From positions 1,302,001-1,366,000 of the forward strand of contig NZ_JAUSUZ010000001.1 of assembly GCF_030813715.1 (NCBI RefSeq): 64,000 nucleotides of DNA, read 5' to 3'. Source of the DNA: Catenuloplanes indicus (GTDB taxonomy: Bacteria; Actinomycetota; Actinomycetes; Mycobacteriales; Micromonosporaceae). Shown here piece by piece: positions 33,902-42,595 of the stretch. Each line of letters opens with the position of its first letter. The first letter of the stretch is position 1. Made by a program: the position numbers and the translations under genes. Under the pieces are notes generated by a model. That model made no database searches and was not told the origin of the DNA. It saw only the letters and a list, made by a program, of their open reading frames with translations.

Positions 33902-35278
33902 TCAGACCCGTTCGACGGCCGGGACCCGCTCCACCCGGGTGTTCGGGATCAGCGACAGGCCGAGCGCGACCAGGACGAGGACGGTTTGGCCGAGGAACGC
34001 GGCGGTGAAGTCCGTCTCGCCGTCCGCGCCGATCGCGATCCCGCCGAGGACCGCCACGCCAGCCGCCGCACCGATCTGCTGTGCCGCGCTCACCAGGCCG
34101 CTGAGCAGGCCCGACTCGCCCTCGGCGGCGTCCCGGACCGCGATTGCGATCGCGTTCACCAGGCCGACGCCGGCCCCGGCGCCGAGCAGCACGAACGCGG
34201 CGGCGGTGTGCGCGGAGTAACCGCCGTCCGCCGGGTTCAGCAGCAGCCAGGTGAAGCCGGCGAGCAGCAGGAGCAGACCGGCCGTGCACGCCCGGGCCAG
34301 GCCGAGTGACCGGGCGGCGAACGGGGCCAGCGCGCTACCGACGATGATCATGAGGGGCAGCGGCGCCTGGGCGAGCCCGGCCGACCGCGCGTCCAGGCCC
34401 TGCACCTGCTGGAGGTACTGCGGGAGCAGGAAGAACATGCTGCCGAACACGCCGCCGAGCAGGACCACGACCACGCTCGCCCGAATGACCGGGCCGCGGC
34501 GGAACAGCGCCGGCGGCACCAGCGGATGCGCGGCGCGGCGCTCGACGGCCACGAACGCGGCCAGGAACGCCACCCCGGCCGCGATCGCGATGAACGAGCC
34601 GGGCCCGGTCCACCGCGACGCGGACGCGGACACCACGCCGTACGCGATCGCGGAGATGCCGCCGGTGATGGTGATCGCGCCGGGCACGTCGATCCGGCCC
34701 GGACGCCCGTGCACCGCCGGCACCGACCGCAGCACCAGCGCCATGCTGAGCAGGCCCACCGGCACCGGTGCCCAGAACACCGCCGGCCAGCCGAACGCCT
34801 GGGTGAGCACGCCGCCGAGCAGGAAGCCGAGCACGCCACCGGCGCCGGAGACCGCACCCCAGATCCCGACGATGCGGGTGCGCTCCGCCGGTGTGGCCGA
34901 GACGGCGAGCGCGAGCGCCAGCGCGGACGGGATCACGATCGCGCCGCCGATCCCCTGCCCGATCCGGCCGGCGATCAGCATCGGGCTGTTCACGGCGAAC
35001 GCGCAGAACGCGGTCGCGGCCAGGTAGACGACCATGCCGGCGAGGTAGATCCGCCGGCCGCCGACCACGTCCGCGAGCCGGCCGCCGAGCAGCAGCAGCC
35101 CGGCGAGCGGCACCAGGTAGCCGCTCGCGACCAGCGTCAGCTCGGCCGCGGTCAGCCCCAGACCCTCGCGGATGAACGGGCCGGCCAGGTTCGTCATCGC
35201 GGCGTCCAGCACGACCAGGAACGACGAACTCGCCAGGCCCAGCAGTGCGATCCCCCGGGGCGCCGGTGTCCTGCTCAT
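33902..35278 (-). CDS. DHA2-family MFS exporter
   Basis: A 458-aa protein with about 14 helices. N-terminal SSSFLVVLDAAMTNLAGPFI and motif A GGRLADVVGGRRIYL are typical of EmrB/QacA drug exporters. The motif C-like stretch GAVSGAGGVLGFLLGG supports proton-coupled antiport. AGAGGA before the ATG at 35278 fixes the start; an upstream in-frame extension would be Arg/Pro-rich and unlikely. It ends directly against the XRE gene with no space for a terminator. Confidence 0.9.
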   Translation of the reverse strand: MSRTPAPRGIALLGLASSSFLVVLDAAMTNLAGPFIREGLGLTAAELTLVASGYLVPLAGLLLLGGRLADVVGGRRIYLAGMVVYLAATAFCAFAVNSPMLIAGRIGQGIGGAIVIPSALALALAVSATPAERTRIVGIWGAVSGAGGVLGFLLGGVLTQAFGWPAVFWAPVPVGLLSMALVLRSVPAVHGRPGRIDVPGAITITGGISAIAYGVVSASASRWTGPGSFIAIAAGVAFLAAFVAVERRAAHPLVPPALFRRGPVIRASVVVVLLGGVFGSMFFLLPQYLQQVQGLDARSAGLAQAPLPLMIIVGSALAPFAARSLGLARACTAGLLLLLAGFTWLLLNPADGGYSAHTAAAFVLLGAGAGVGLVNAIAIAVRDAAEGESGLLSGLVSAAQQIGAAAGVAVLGGIAIGADGETDFTAAFLGQTVLVLVALGLSLIPNTRVERVPAVERV

Positions 35279-35429
35279 CGTCGTCCTCTCGCCGGCAGCG
35301 TCATCTCGAGTCCGTGACGGCGGGCCGGCGGGCACCGCTCCCGCCGGTCGGGACCTCTTGTTTCTACCGGCGGCCGGGACCGCCAACCACGGACCGCCGA
35401 TCCCCCTCTACGGCGCGGACGCCACCCGG

Positions 35430-35476
35430 CTGGTCGCGCCCTCGACACCCGGCACCGGTGTCGAGGGCGCGACCAG
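35430..35476. terminator. Perfect 20-bp inverted repeat hairpin
   Basis: Arms 35430-35449 and 35457-35476 pair perfectly around a 7-nt loop (outer bases CTGGTCGCGC). It lies about 155 nt beyond the stop of the flippase-like gene in that gene's direction, and upstream of the MFS gene, so it probably insulates the two units. Confidence 0.6.
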
Positions 35477-35577
35477 GCGCGGGACCCGGCCCGCAACGGT
35501 CTTTCGCGACCGGCGACGGCACCGGCTCCGCCGCGGCGGCCGGAGCGGAGCGCGGGCAAAGTCAAAAGCCTCCGCGC

Positions 35578-35625
35578 GGTCGGCCCGCGGGAGCGTGCGG
35601 GCGGCACCACGCCGGAAGCGGGAGA
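35578..35625 (+). repeat. Dispersed intergenic repeat, copy C
   Basis: It contains GCCCGCGGGAGCGTGCGG and then ACCACGCCGGAAGCGGGA, in the same order as copy A. It abuts the 3' end of the flippase-like gene. Confidence 0.6.
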
Positions 35626-35631
35626 GTCCTT

Positions 35632-36675
35632 TCAGGCGGCCGCGGGCTCCAGGGTCTTGCGCGGCCTCGCGGTGACGATCAACTGCTCCACCGGGGCCGG
35701 GACCGGCTCGGGAGCCGGGAGCGGTGCCTCCGGAGCCTCCGGGGCACGGTGCCGGGCGACCAGGCGGACGGCCAGGACCGCGACCCCCGGCAGGCTCGCG
35801 ACCAGCGCGAACAGTCCGTAGACCACTGCCACGGTGAGGCCCTGCGCGGCGCTGAGGCCGGTGGTGGCGAACGCCCAGGCCAGGAAGCCCTCGCGCGGTC
35901 CGAAGCCGCCGATGCTGACCGGCAGCACCATTACCAGCAGCGCGGTGACCAGCAGCGGCAGCAGCGTGCGCAGCGGCGCGACGGAACCGGCGGCGCGGGC
36001 CGCGAGCAGGAACGTGGCGAGGTGACCGCCGAGCACGATCGCGGACGCGAGCAGGACGCCCGGCCAGGTGCGACGGGCGAGCAGGCCCTGCCGGACGTCA
36101 CCGGTGGCGGTCCGCCAGGCACGCCGTACCCGGCCCGGATTGCGGCGCAGCTTGACCGCCAGGAACGCGCCGGCCAGCACGGCACCGGCGGCGATCGTGG
36201 CCAGCACGGCCGGGGAGACCGACACCATGTCCGCAACCGCGAGCGCCAGTCCCGGGTGTGCGATCAGCACACCGGTGCCGACCGCGACGAGCACGATCTG
36301 CCCGGCGGTACGTTCGAGCACCACCGCGCGCACGCCACGGCCGACGTCGCCGGTGTCCCGGCCGTTGCGCACCGCCCGGTCGACGTCGCCGAGCAGGCCG
36401 CCGGGGAGCGTGGCGTTGAGGAAGAGCGCCTGGTAGTAGTCCGCGACCGCGGCGCGCAGCGGGAGCCGGATGCCCAGGCCGCGCGCGGTCAGGCACCAGC
36501 GCCACGCGCTGAACACCGTGGTCAGCAGCCCGATCCCGGCGGCCGCGAGCAGTGTCGGCCAGGTGAGCACGCGCAGGCTGTCCAGGAACGCGACCGACCC
36601 GAGCCGCCAGAACAGCAGCGCGATGATCGCGGCGCCGGCGACCGGCTTCACCCAGGACAGGATCTTCTGCACCAT
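35632..36675 (-). CDS. Lysylphosphatidylglycerol synthase TM-domain / AglD-like flippase-type membrane protein
   Basis: The 347-aa protein has about eight membrane helices and the UPF0104/LPG_synthase_TM signature: YYQALFLNATLPGGLLGDVD (conserved N-x-x-LPGG-x-GD) and VLPVSIGGFGPREG. Relatives include the MprF flippase domain and archaeal AglD; they act on polyprenyl or phospholipid substrates. A Pro/Glu-rich tail follows. Its ATG overlaps the stop of the methyltransferase gene by one base, so the two are coupled. It probably moves or modifies a lipid-linked product in the pathway inferred for 35.6-47.1 kb. Confidence 0.85.
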   Translation of the reverse strand: MVQKILSWVKPVAGAAIIALLFWRLGSVAFLDSLRVLTWPTLLAAAGIGLLTTVFSAWRWCLTARGLGIRLPLRAAVADYYQALFLNATLPGGLLGDVDRAVRNGRDTGDVGRGVRAVVLERTAGQIVLVAVGTGVLIAHPGLALAVADMVSVSPAVLATIAAGAVLAGAFLAVKLRRNPGRVRRAWRTATGDVRQGLLARRTWPGVLLASAIVLGGHLATFLLAARAAGSVAPLRTLLPLLVTALLVMVLPVSIGGFGPREGFLAWAFATTGLSAAQGLTVAVVYGLFALVASLPGVAVLAVRLVARHRAPEAPEAPLPAPEPVPAPVEQLIVTARPRKTLEPAAA

Positions 36676-37511
36676 CAGGAGGCCTCTCCGGGCAGCGCCA
36701 GCAGGTCGGTGTGGTGCACGGTGACGGCCAGCTCACCGGCCGCGGCCTGGGCGAGCCGCCGCCGCAGGTAGTCGTCGATCTCGTGCTCGACGCTCGCCTC
36801 GCGGCCGAGCCGGGTGGACGCGGCCGTTACCCAGCCGCGCAGCCACTCCTCGATCAGCTCCCGGTGCTCCGGGCCGATCCGCCACGGGCTGGGCCGCGCG
36901 TGCACCGCCGCGCCGCGCTCCTCGAACGCCGCGGTGATCACCTCGGCCGCCTCGGCACCGAGCAGCGTACGGCCGGCCACGTGCTGCCGCAGGTGCTCGT
37001 TGAACGCGCTGTTCAGCGGTCCGTCCAGCGGGTCGGCCGGGGTCAGCTCCGCGTGCCCGCTGACCGACAACGTGAGCAGCGCGGGCGTACCCGACCCGGC
37101 GCACGCCTCGGCGAGACGCGCGGCGTCGTCCGCGTCCAGCAGGTCGAGCAGCGCGGACGCGGTGACCAGTGAGACGCCGTCCAGGTCGGCCGCGGTCAGC
37201 GCGGTGATGTCGCCCTGCCGGGTCTCCACCGTGAGCGCACTCCCGGTGCCGATCATGCTGGCCGCGGCCACGCCGAGCAGGTCCGGATCGCGATCCTGCA
37301 TGATCCAGTGCTGGCGGCCGTTCAGCCGCGGCGCGAGCCACCGGGCCATCGAGCCGGTGCCGCAGCCGAGGTCGAGGATCACCGGGTCCGGGACGTCCGC
37401 AAGACGCCCCCGGATCTCGTCGGCCAGTTCCGTCGCGCGGGCCGCGGCATCCGCCGGCTCACGCAGGTCCAGCCACGTCGAGGCGTACCTCGGCGCTTCG
37501 GCGACACTCAT
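36675..37511 (-). CDS. Class I SAM-dependent methyltransferase
   Basis: The 278-aa protein has a Rossmann methyltransferase core: motif I VILDLGCGTGSMARWL (about residues 59-74), motif II IMQDRDPDLL and a motif IV-like VSLVTASALLDLLDAD. The C-terminal part is long and helical (RELIEEWLRGWVTAASTRL). The substrate is unknown. GGAGG before the ATG at 37511 is a good start signal. It is first in an operon with the flippase-like gene and divergent from the CDP-alcohol phosphatidyltransferase gene. Together they suggest modification of a lipid-linked metabolite. Confidence 0.85.
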   Translation of the reverse strand: MSVAEAPRYASTWLDLREPADAAARATELADEIRGRLADVPDPVILDLGCGTGSMARWLAPRLNGRQHWIMQDRDPDLLGVAAASMIGTGSALTVETRQGDITALTAADLDGVSLVTASALLDLLDADDAARLAEACAGSGTPALLTLSVSGHAELTPADPLDGPLNSAFNEHLRQHVAGRTLLGAEAAEVITAAFEERGAAVHARPSPWRIGPEHRELIEEWLRGWVTAASTRLGREASVEHEIDDYLRRRLAQAAAGELAVTVHHTDLLALPGEAS

Positions 37512-37709
37512 CCCGGCCTCCACTGACGGTAACGGTCCCTGTCCCGCGCACCGGCCGGTCAAGATCTCCGGCGGTCCGCGTCACCTGGAGGTACGGACGT
37601 TTCGCGGATCCGGTTCGAAGATCCGGTGAACCGTCCGCCGGAAGTTTCCGTGTTGACAGAACGCGACCGGCGGTGACCCGCCGCGGTTCCCCGGCATGGA
37701 GGCAGCACA

Positions 37710-38444
37710 GTGACAGCAGGCGTATGGACCGGCACCGTCAGTCCCCTTCGCGGCCCCGCGGCCGGGCTGCTCGCCCAGTTCGCGGTGCTCGGCGGCCTCA
37801 CCGCCGCGGTCGGTCTCGGCACCACCGGCTGGATCGCCGGCACGGTCTACGCGCTCGCGCTCGGCACGCTGCTCGCCCGCGCCATGCACCGCGCCGGCCT
37901 GCGGGTATTCGGCCCGGCTAACGCGGTCACGCTGGCCCGTGCCACGCTGATCGGCGGCGTGACCGCGCTGGTCGCGGACTTCCAGCGCACGCCGGTCGCG
38001 GTCCTGGTCGTGCTCGCGTCGGTCGCGCTGGTCCTGGACGGCGTCGACGGGATCGTGGCCCGCCGCACCGGCAGCAGCTCACCATTCGGGGCCCGCTTCG
38101 ACGGCGAGGTGGACGCGTTCCTGATCCTGGTGCTGAGCGTGTTCGTGTCGTTCCACCTGGGCTGGTGGGTACTGGCTATCGGCGCGTTCCGGTACGCGTT
38201 CGTGGCCGCCGGGTGGCACTTCGCCTGGCTGCGGAACGATCTGCCGGTGCGGTACTCGCGCAAGACGGTCGCGGCGGTGCAGGGCGTCGTGCTGGTCGCG
38301 GCCGCGTCGGGCGTGCTGCCGGGGGTGGCCGCCGGAGTCCTGGTGGCGGGTGCCCTGGCCGCGCTGGTGTGGTCCTTCGGGCGGGACATCGCCTACCTGC
38401 ATCGCACGTACGGTGCGGTGCCGGCGGCCGGTGGCACGGCCTGA
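37710..38444 (+). CDS. CDP-alcohol phosphatidyltransferase family protein
   Basis: The 244-aa integral membrane protein has about six helices and the family catalytic motif complete: D113-G114, A117-R118, G127, D131 and D135 (DG-x2-AR-x8-G-x3-D-x3-D). It transfers a phosphatidyl or similar phospho-alcohol group from a CDP donor to an acceptor hydroxyl at the cytoplasmic face of the membrane. The acceptor is unknown. The GTG start has GGAGG 7 nt upstream. It is divergent from the methyltransferase/flippase pair. Confidence 0.9.
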   Translation: MTAGVWTGTVSPLRGPAAGLLAQFAVLGGLTAAVGLGTTGWIAGTVYALALGTLLARAMHRAGLRVFGPANAVTLARATLIGGVTALVADFQRTPVAVLVVLASVALVLDGVDGIVARRTGSSSPFGARFDGEVDAFLILVLSVFVSFHLGWWVLAIGAFRYAFVAAGWHFAWLRNDLPVRYSRKTVAAVQGVVLVAAASGVLPGVAAGVLVAGALAALVWSFGRDIAYLHRTYGAVPAAGGTA

Positions 38445-38449
38445 CGGTT

Positions 38450-39295
38450 TCAGCCGCCGGCGGAGAGGGCCTCGGCGAAGAGCTGTGCCGCACGTTGCAC
38501 GCAGCGCTTCCGGGCCGGCGACAGGTCGTACGGCATCTTGGTGACCGCTTGGCCGACGCTCAGCGAGGTGGGTCTCCGCTCCGCCGGGCCGGCGTCGTCC
38601 ATCTCGAAGAGCTTCTCCTCCTCCGCGTCCAGCCCGGCTTCCCGGACGGCCCGGTCCAGGGCCATCTGATGGGCGCATCGCTGCACGGCGAGCGCTTCGA
38701 CGCGCGGGTCGCCGGGGTGCACGCCGTCGTCCAGGGCCGCCTCGGCCGCGTCGAGCCGGTCCTGTTCCGCGCGCAGGCCGGGATGGGTGGCCAGCACGAT
38801 GAACGCGCTGGCCTGGATCGCGGCGCCGAGCGCGCCGAAGATGCGTTCCGTGACCAGCAGCGCCTCGAGGTCGCCGGGACGCAGCGCGCCCGGCGGCAGA
38901 TGATCGAGCCGGTCGGTGACCATCGTCGAGAGCAGCCCCAGCGGGCTGCCCACGGCCCGCAGACGCTGAACGGCGGCACGCCGGCGGGCAATGTCGGCCT
39001 GCTGGTCGGCCAGCGTCCGCTCCAGCCTGGCCAGCACGTCGTCGATGTCCCGGGTTCCCTCGAACGCGGCGCGCATGTCGTCGAGGCTGATGCCGGTCTC
39101 CGCCATCCTGCGGATCCAGAGCAGGCGGATCATGTCGTCGTAGCCGTAGCGGCGGCGGCCGTCCGCGCCCCGCCCGGGCTCCGGCAGCAGACCGATCTGG
39201 TGGTAGTGCCGGATGGCGCGCGGCGTGGTCTCCGCGAACAGAGCGGCGTCACCGATCTTGACCTGTCGCGGCGGCATGAGGGCGGAGAGCGTCAC
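38450..39295 (-). CDS. MerR-family transcriptional regulator
   Basis: The 281-aa protein has a MerR winged helix at the N-terminus (VKIGDAALFAETTPRAIRHY, HQIGLLPEPGRGADGRRRYG, MIRLLWIRRMAETGISLDDM), a dimerisation coiled coil (about 85-130) and a long helical effector region. No Cys cluster for metals is seen. I chose the GTG at 39295 because AAAGG lies 8 nt upstream; an in-frame ATG at 39277 has none. It is convergent with the CDP-alcohol gene; its target is unclear, with divergent 39414 the nearest. Confidence 0.85.
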   Translation of the reverse strand: MTLSALMPPRQVKIGDAALFAETTPRAIRHYHQIGLLPEPGRGADGRRRYGYDDMIRLLWIRRMAETGISLDDMRAAFEGTRDIDDVLARLERTLADQQADIARRRAAVQRLRAVGSPLGLLSTMVTDRLDHLPPGALRPGDLEALLVTERIFGALGAAIQASAFIVLATHPGLRAEQDRLDAAEAALDDGVHPGDPRVEALAVQRCAHQMALDRAVREAGLDAEEEKLFEMDDAGPAERRPTSLSVGQAVTKMPYDLSPARKRCVQRAAQLFAEALSAGG

Positions 39296-39413
39296 AGCGG
39301 GAACCTTTCGTGGTGGGATGCCGCAACAAGACCACATGCCGCTACGGCAGGTGCCAGATCATCTCGCGGGCCGAGCCCGGGGCGGGCTGGCGGGGGCCTG
39401 GAATGATCGCCGG

Positions 39414-40334
39414 ATGCGGAAGACGATCGTGGCCGTACCGGCGGTGGTGCTGGCGGTGTTGATCGGCTTTCCCGGGCTGGTGCCGAACGCCGGACCGCGC
39501 CTCGGGAGCCTGATCGAGACGTTCCTGCCGTGGCTGGGGCTCGGCGTTCCGGTACTGCTGCTTCTCGCACTGCTCCGGAGGTCGCGGATCGCGGCGATCG
39601 CGGTGGTGCTGCCGGTGGTCGCCTGGGTGGCCGTCTGCGGCGGGAAGCTGGCGCAGAGCACGGGCACGCCGGCCAACCTGACGGTGGTGCAGCACAACCT
39701 CAGCGACGAGAACCCGGATCCGGCCGGGACCGCGCGCACGCTGCTGGCTCCGGGCGCGGACCTGATCGGCGTGCAGGAGCTGCTGCCGGCGAACGTGGCC
39801 GCCTACGATGCGGTGCTGGCCACGAGGTACCCGCACCACGCGGTGCACGGCACGGTCGGGCTGTGGTCGCGGTACCCGATCGTGGAGTCCCGGCCGGTCG
39901 ACATCCGGCCGGCGAGCGTGCACGACGCCAACTGGAACCGCGCGCTGCGCGCGGTGGTCACCACGCTCCAGGGGAACGTGGCGGTGTACGTGGCGCATCT
40001 GCCCTCGCTGCGGCTCTCGCCCGGCGGGTTCGGCAGCGACCGGCGCGACGACTCCGCGGTGCGGCTCGGCGCCGCGCTGGCCGGCGAGCCGCTGGAACGG
40101 ATCATCCTGATCGGGGATCTGAACGGCACCGTCGAGGATCGAGGGCTGCGCCCGGTCACGGACCGGGTGAGCACCGCCGAAGGGGGATTCGCGTTCTCCT
40201 GGCCGGCCCGCACACCGGTCGCCCGGATCGACCAGATCATGGCGCGCGCGATCGCCGTGCGGGCGGTGTGGACGCTGGATCGCACCGGCAGTGACCACCT
40301 GCCGATCGCGGCCCGGCTCATGTTCCTGTCGTGA
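39414..40334 (+). CDS. Membrane-anchored endonuclease/exonuclease/phosphatase-family protein
   Basis: The 306-aa protein has two or three N-terminal membrane helices (about 5-75) and a C-terminal EEP metal-dependent phosphoesterase domain: LTVVQHNLSDENPD, LIGVQELLPAN (catalytic Glu), VYVAHLPSLR, ILIGDLNGT and SDHLPI (catalytic Asp-His). The domain probably faces outward and could cleave a phosphodiester or nucleic acid. AATGAT ends 6 nt before the ATG, compatible with a leaderless transcript. Confidence 0.85.
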   Translation: MRKTIVAVPAVVLAVLIGFPGLVPNAGPRLGSLIETFLPWLGLGVPVLLLLALLRRSRIAAIAVVLPVVAWVAVCGGKLAQSTGTPANLTVVQHNLSDENPDPAGTARTLLAPGADLIGVQELLPANVAAYDAVLATRYPHHAVHGTVGLWSRYPIVESRPVDIRPASVHDANWNRALRAVVTTLQGNVAVYVAHLPSLRLSPGGFGSDRRDDSAVRLGAALAGEPLERIILIGDLNGTVEDRGLRPVTDRVSTAEGGFAFSWPARTPVARIDQIMARAIAVRAVWTLDRTGSDHLPIAARLMFLS

Positions 40335-40343
40335 GCCGCCGGC

Positions 40344-41144
40344 TCACAGTCTGGCCGCGAGCCAGTCCAGCGCGCGCACCGCGGTCTTTGGCAGGACCGA
40401 GATGTGACCGGCGCCGGGCACGATCCATGACTCCGCGCCGGGGACCAGGTCGCGGGCGTGCGCGGCCGGTACCACCCGGTCGTCCGCGCCGTGCACCAGC
40501 AGCACCGGCGCCGTGATCGAGGCCGGGCCGAAACCCCACGGCCGCACGTACGCCAGGTCGTCGTCGATCAGCGGGCCAGGGCCGGCCGCGACCGCCGGCT
40601 CGACCACCTCGCCGAACCAGCCCCACTCGCCCTCCAGCGCGGCCCAGTCCGCGGCGGTGAAGTCCGGCATGGAACCGGTGGCCTCGTGCGCCTCCTTCGC
40701 GGCCCGGCCCGCGATCGCGGCGCGCAGACCGGCGGCACCGGCCGGTCCCATGCCGTCGAACCACGTCTCGTCGTGGCGTGGGGCCGGCCCGGACACGGAC
40801 ACCGCGGCGGGCACCCGATCGGGCAGCAGAGCCGCGCAGGCGAGCGCGTGCGGGCCGCCGCCGGAGTGCCCCATCACCCCGAAGGAGGACACCCCGAGCG
40901 CGTCCGCGACCGTGGCCGCGTCCCGGGCCGCGGATGCGACGTCGCGGCCGGGCAGCGCGGTGGATCCGCCGTAGCCGGGACGGTCGTAGCCGATCAGCCG
41001 GACGCCGAGCCGGTCCGCCGCCTCGTACAGCGGGCGCGGGGGCGTGCCGATGTTCGGCGTGCCGTGGTGCCACAGGACGACCCGCGTGCCGGTGCCCCGG
41101 TCGTAGGCGTGCAGCGTGCGGCCGTCCGCGGTAGCGATATCCAT
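40344..41144 (-). CDS. Alpha/beta hydrolase
   Basis: The 266-aa protein has the full alpha/beta-hydrolase fold: oxyanion WHHGTP (25-30), YDRPGYGGS, nucleophile elbow GHSGG (Ser94), acid in VLLVHGADDRVVP and catalytic His in PGAGHISVLP. The substrate is unknown. The start may be the ATG at 41144 or the one at 41153 (MVRM). It is convergent with the EEP-family gene, 9 bp apart, and divergent from the GPP34 gene. Confidence 0.9.
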   Translation of the reverse strand: MDIATADGRTLHAYDRGTGTRVVLWHHGTPNIGTPPRPLYEAADRLGVRLIGYDRPGYGGSTALPGRDVASAARDAATVADALGVSSFGVMGHSGGGPHALACAALLPDRVPAAVSVSGPAPRHDETWFDGMGPAGAAGLRAAIAGRAAKEAHEATGSMPDFTAADWAALEGEWGWFGEVVEPAVAAGPGPLIDDDLAYVRPWGFGPASITAPVLLVHGADDRVVPAAHARDLVPGAESWIVPGAGHISVLPKTAVRALDWLAARL

Positions 41145-41248
41145 GCGCACCATTGTGCGCGGGGGGTCCGACAGAATGATCGAATACCCGTCGCGAGGCG
41201 GAGCCGGAGATCCGGCTGGGGACGGATGTGCGGCTTGAACAGCGTGAA

Positions 41249-41254
41249 TACGCT
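41249..41254 (+). promoter_or_regulatory. -10 box (TACGCT) of the GPP34 gene
   Basis: TACGCT ends 7 nt before the ATG at 41262, with no ribosome binding site between, consistent with a leaderless mRNA. Confidence 0.45.
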
Positions 41255-41261
41255 GGTGGAC

Positions 41262-41924
41262 ATGACGATCTCGCTGGCTGAGGAACTGGTTCTGCTCGCT
41301 TACAACGACGAGGGCATCGCGTACGGCACCAGCACCTGGCTGGACTACGGCGTGGCCGGCGCGCACCTGGTGGAACTCGCGCTGGCGGAGCGGATCACGC
41401 TGACCGGCGGCAAGGTCGACGTGATCGACACGACGCCGACCGGCTCACCGCTGGCGGACGCGGCGCTGGCCACGATCGCGGCGGACACGAAGCGGCGCAA
41501 GCCGAACGACTGGGTCTACCGGCTGTCGAAGAAGGCCCGGCAGCCCGTGCTGGACGGCCTGGTCACGGCCGGGATCCTGGAGCAGCGCGCGGACCGGCTG
41601 ATGCGCATCTTCCCGGTCACCCGCTACCCGGCGCCGCACGGCGTCGAGCCGGCGGTGGAGACCGAGCGCCGGCGGCTGCTGCACGCCGCGATCGACGGCT
41701 CGGACCCCGCGCCGGACACCCGGACGCTGGTGCTGTGCACGCTGATCGACGCGCTCGACTGGGAGAAGCGCGTCTTCCCGGACCTGCCCCGGCGGGAGAC
41801 GAAGAAGCGGCTGAAGGAGCTGGGCGACACGCACTGGGCCGGTGTCGCGGTGGGCCGCCTGATCAAGGACCTGCAGATCGCGATCATGATGTCGGCGGTC
41901 GTGGTCACCACCGCCGCCTCCTGA
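41262..41924 (+). CDS. GPP34 (GOLPH3-like) family protein
   Basis: The 220-aa protein matches the actinobacterial GPP34 family, named after the Golgi phosphoprotein GOLPH3: SLAEELVLLAYNDEGIAYG, LDYGVAGAHLVELALAERI, KKARQPVLDGLVTAGILEQ and TLIDALDWEKRVF. Eukaryotic members bind phosphatidylinositol-4-phosphate; the role of bacterial ones is unknown but they often accompany membrane or lipid genes. The ATG at 41262 matches the family N-terminus and a leaderless promoter; a GTG at 41226 would add an atypical tail. Confidence 0.9.
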   Translation: MTISLAEELVLLAYNDEGIAYGTSTWLDYGVAGAHLVELALAERITLTGGKVDVIDTTPTGSPLADAALATIAADTKRRKPNDWVYRLSKKARQPVLDGLVTAGILEQRADRLMRIFPVTRYPAPHGVEPAVETERRRLLHAAIDGSDPAPDTRTLVLCTLIDALDWEKRVFPDLPRRETKKRLKELGDTHWAGVAVGRLIKDLQIAIMMSAVVVTTAAS

Positions 41925-42016
41925 TTTCCGGCCCGGGCGGCACCCCGCGGGCCGTAGGATCCAGGCAGGCGCTCTCTCGGCCGCCGTGGGGCGTCGCACC
42001 CGGAGGGGGAGAAATC

Positions 42017-42595
42017 ATGCCACGTCGTGCCACCGCCGTCATCGCGGGCGCACTGTCGGCCCTGGTCGCCGCGCCCGCGCACGCCACCGCGGGCGCGTTC
42101 TGGGACAGCTTCGAGGAGCCGTGGGCGCCGTCCGGGAGCTTCACCACGTACCGTGCGCACGAAACCTTCGGTTCGTGGACCGTCATCGGTGGTGACGTGG
42201 ACCTGATCGGCGACGGCTACTGGGCGGCGCAGAACGGGGCGCAGTCGCTGGATCTGAACGGCGCGCGGGCCGGCGCGGTCCGGGCGGTGTTCCGCACCAC
42301 GCCGGCCGCTGACTACCGGGTCAGCTACCGCCTGTCCGGGAATCCGTCCGGCCCGCCGGAGGCGAAGACCGGCGTGGCCGGCGTCGACGGCCGCGCATGG
42401 CAGGACTTCGCCTTCGACGCCACCGGGACCAGCAGGACCGCCATGGGGTACGTGGAAATGTCGTTCACGTTCCGGGCCACGCGCGCGGAGACGTCGCTGG
42501 AGCTGACCAGCACCACCCCCGGCGCGTACGGCCCGGTCGTCGACAACGTCCTGGTGCAGAGCTGCACCGTCACCGACTGTTCGATCAGACGGTGA
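42017..42595 (+). CDS. Secreted DUF642-like carbohydrate-binding-type protein
   Basis: The 192-aa protein has a Sec signal peptide (AVIAGALSALVAAPAHATA, cleavage near residue 25). The mature part is a beta-sandwich of the DUF642/choice-of-anchor kind: FWDSFEEPW, GSWTVIGGDVDLIGDGYW, GAQSLDLNG and TTPGAYGPVVDNVLVQSC. Two C-terminal Cys may form a disulfide. Such domains bind cell-wall polysaccharides. GGAGG-type sequence lies upstream of the ATG. Its 3' end overlaps the convergent GTP cyclohydrolase gene by 11 bp. Confidence 0.8.
   Translation: MPRRATAVIAGALSALVAAPAHATAGAFWDSFEEPWAPSGSFTTYRAHETFGSWTVIGGDVDLIGDGYWAAQNGAQSLDLNGARAGAVRAVFRTTPAADYRVSYRLSGNPSGPPEAKTGVAGVDGRAWQDFAFDATGTSRTAMGYVEMSFTFRATRAETSLELTSTTPGAYGPVVDNVLVQSCTVTDCSIRR

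Larger units (their letters stand above)
35279..35631. other. 353-bp gap with large hairpin and repeat copy C
   Basis: No gene is supported. The gap holds the promoter side of the MFS gene, a 20-bp-arm hairpin (35430-35476) and dispersed repeat copy C (35578-35625). Bases 35322-35350 also resemble parts of the repeat (GGCACCGCTCCCGCCGGTC, inverse of the GCGGGAGCG block). Confidence 0.5.
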
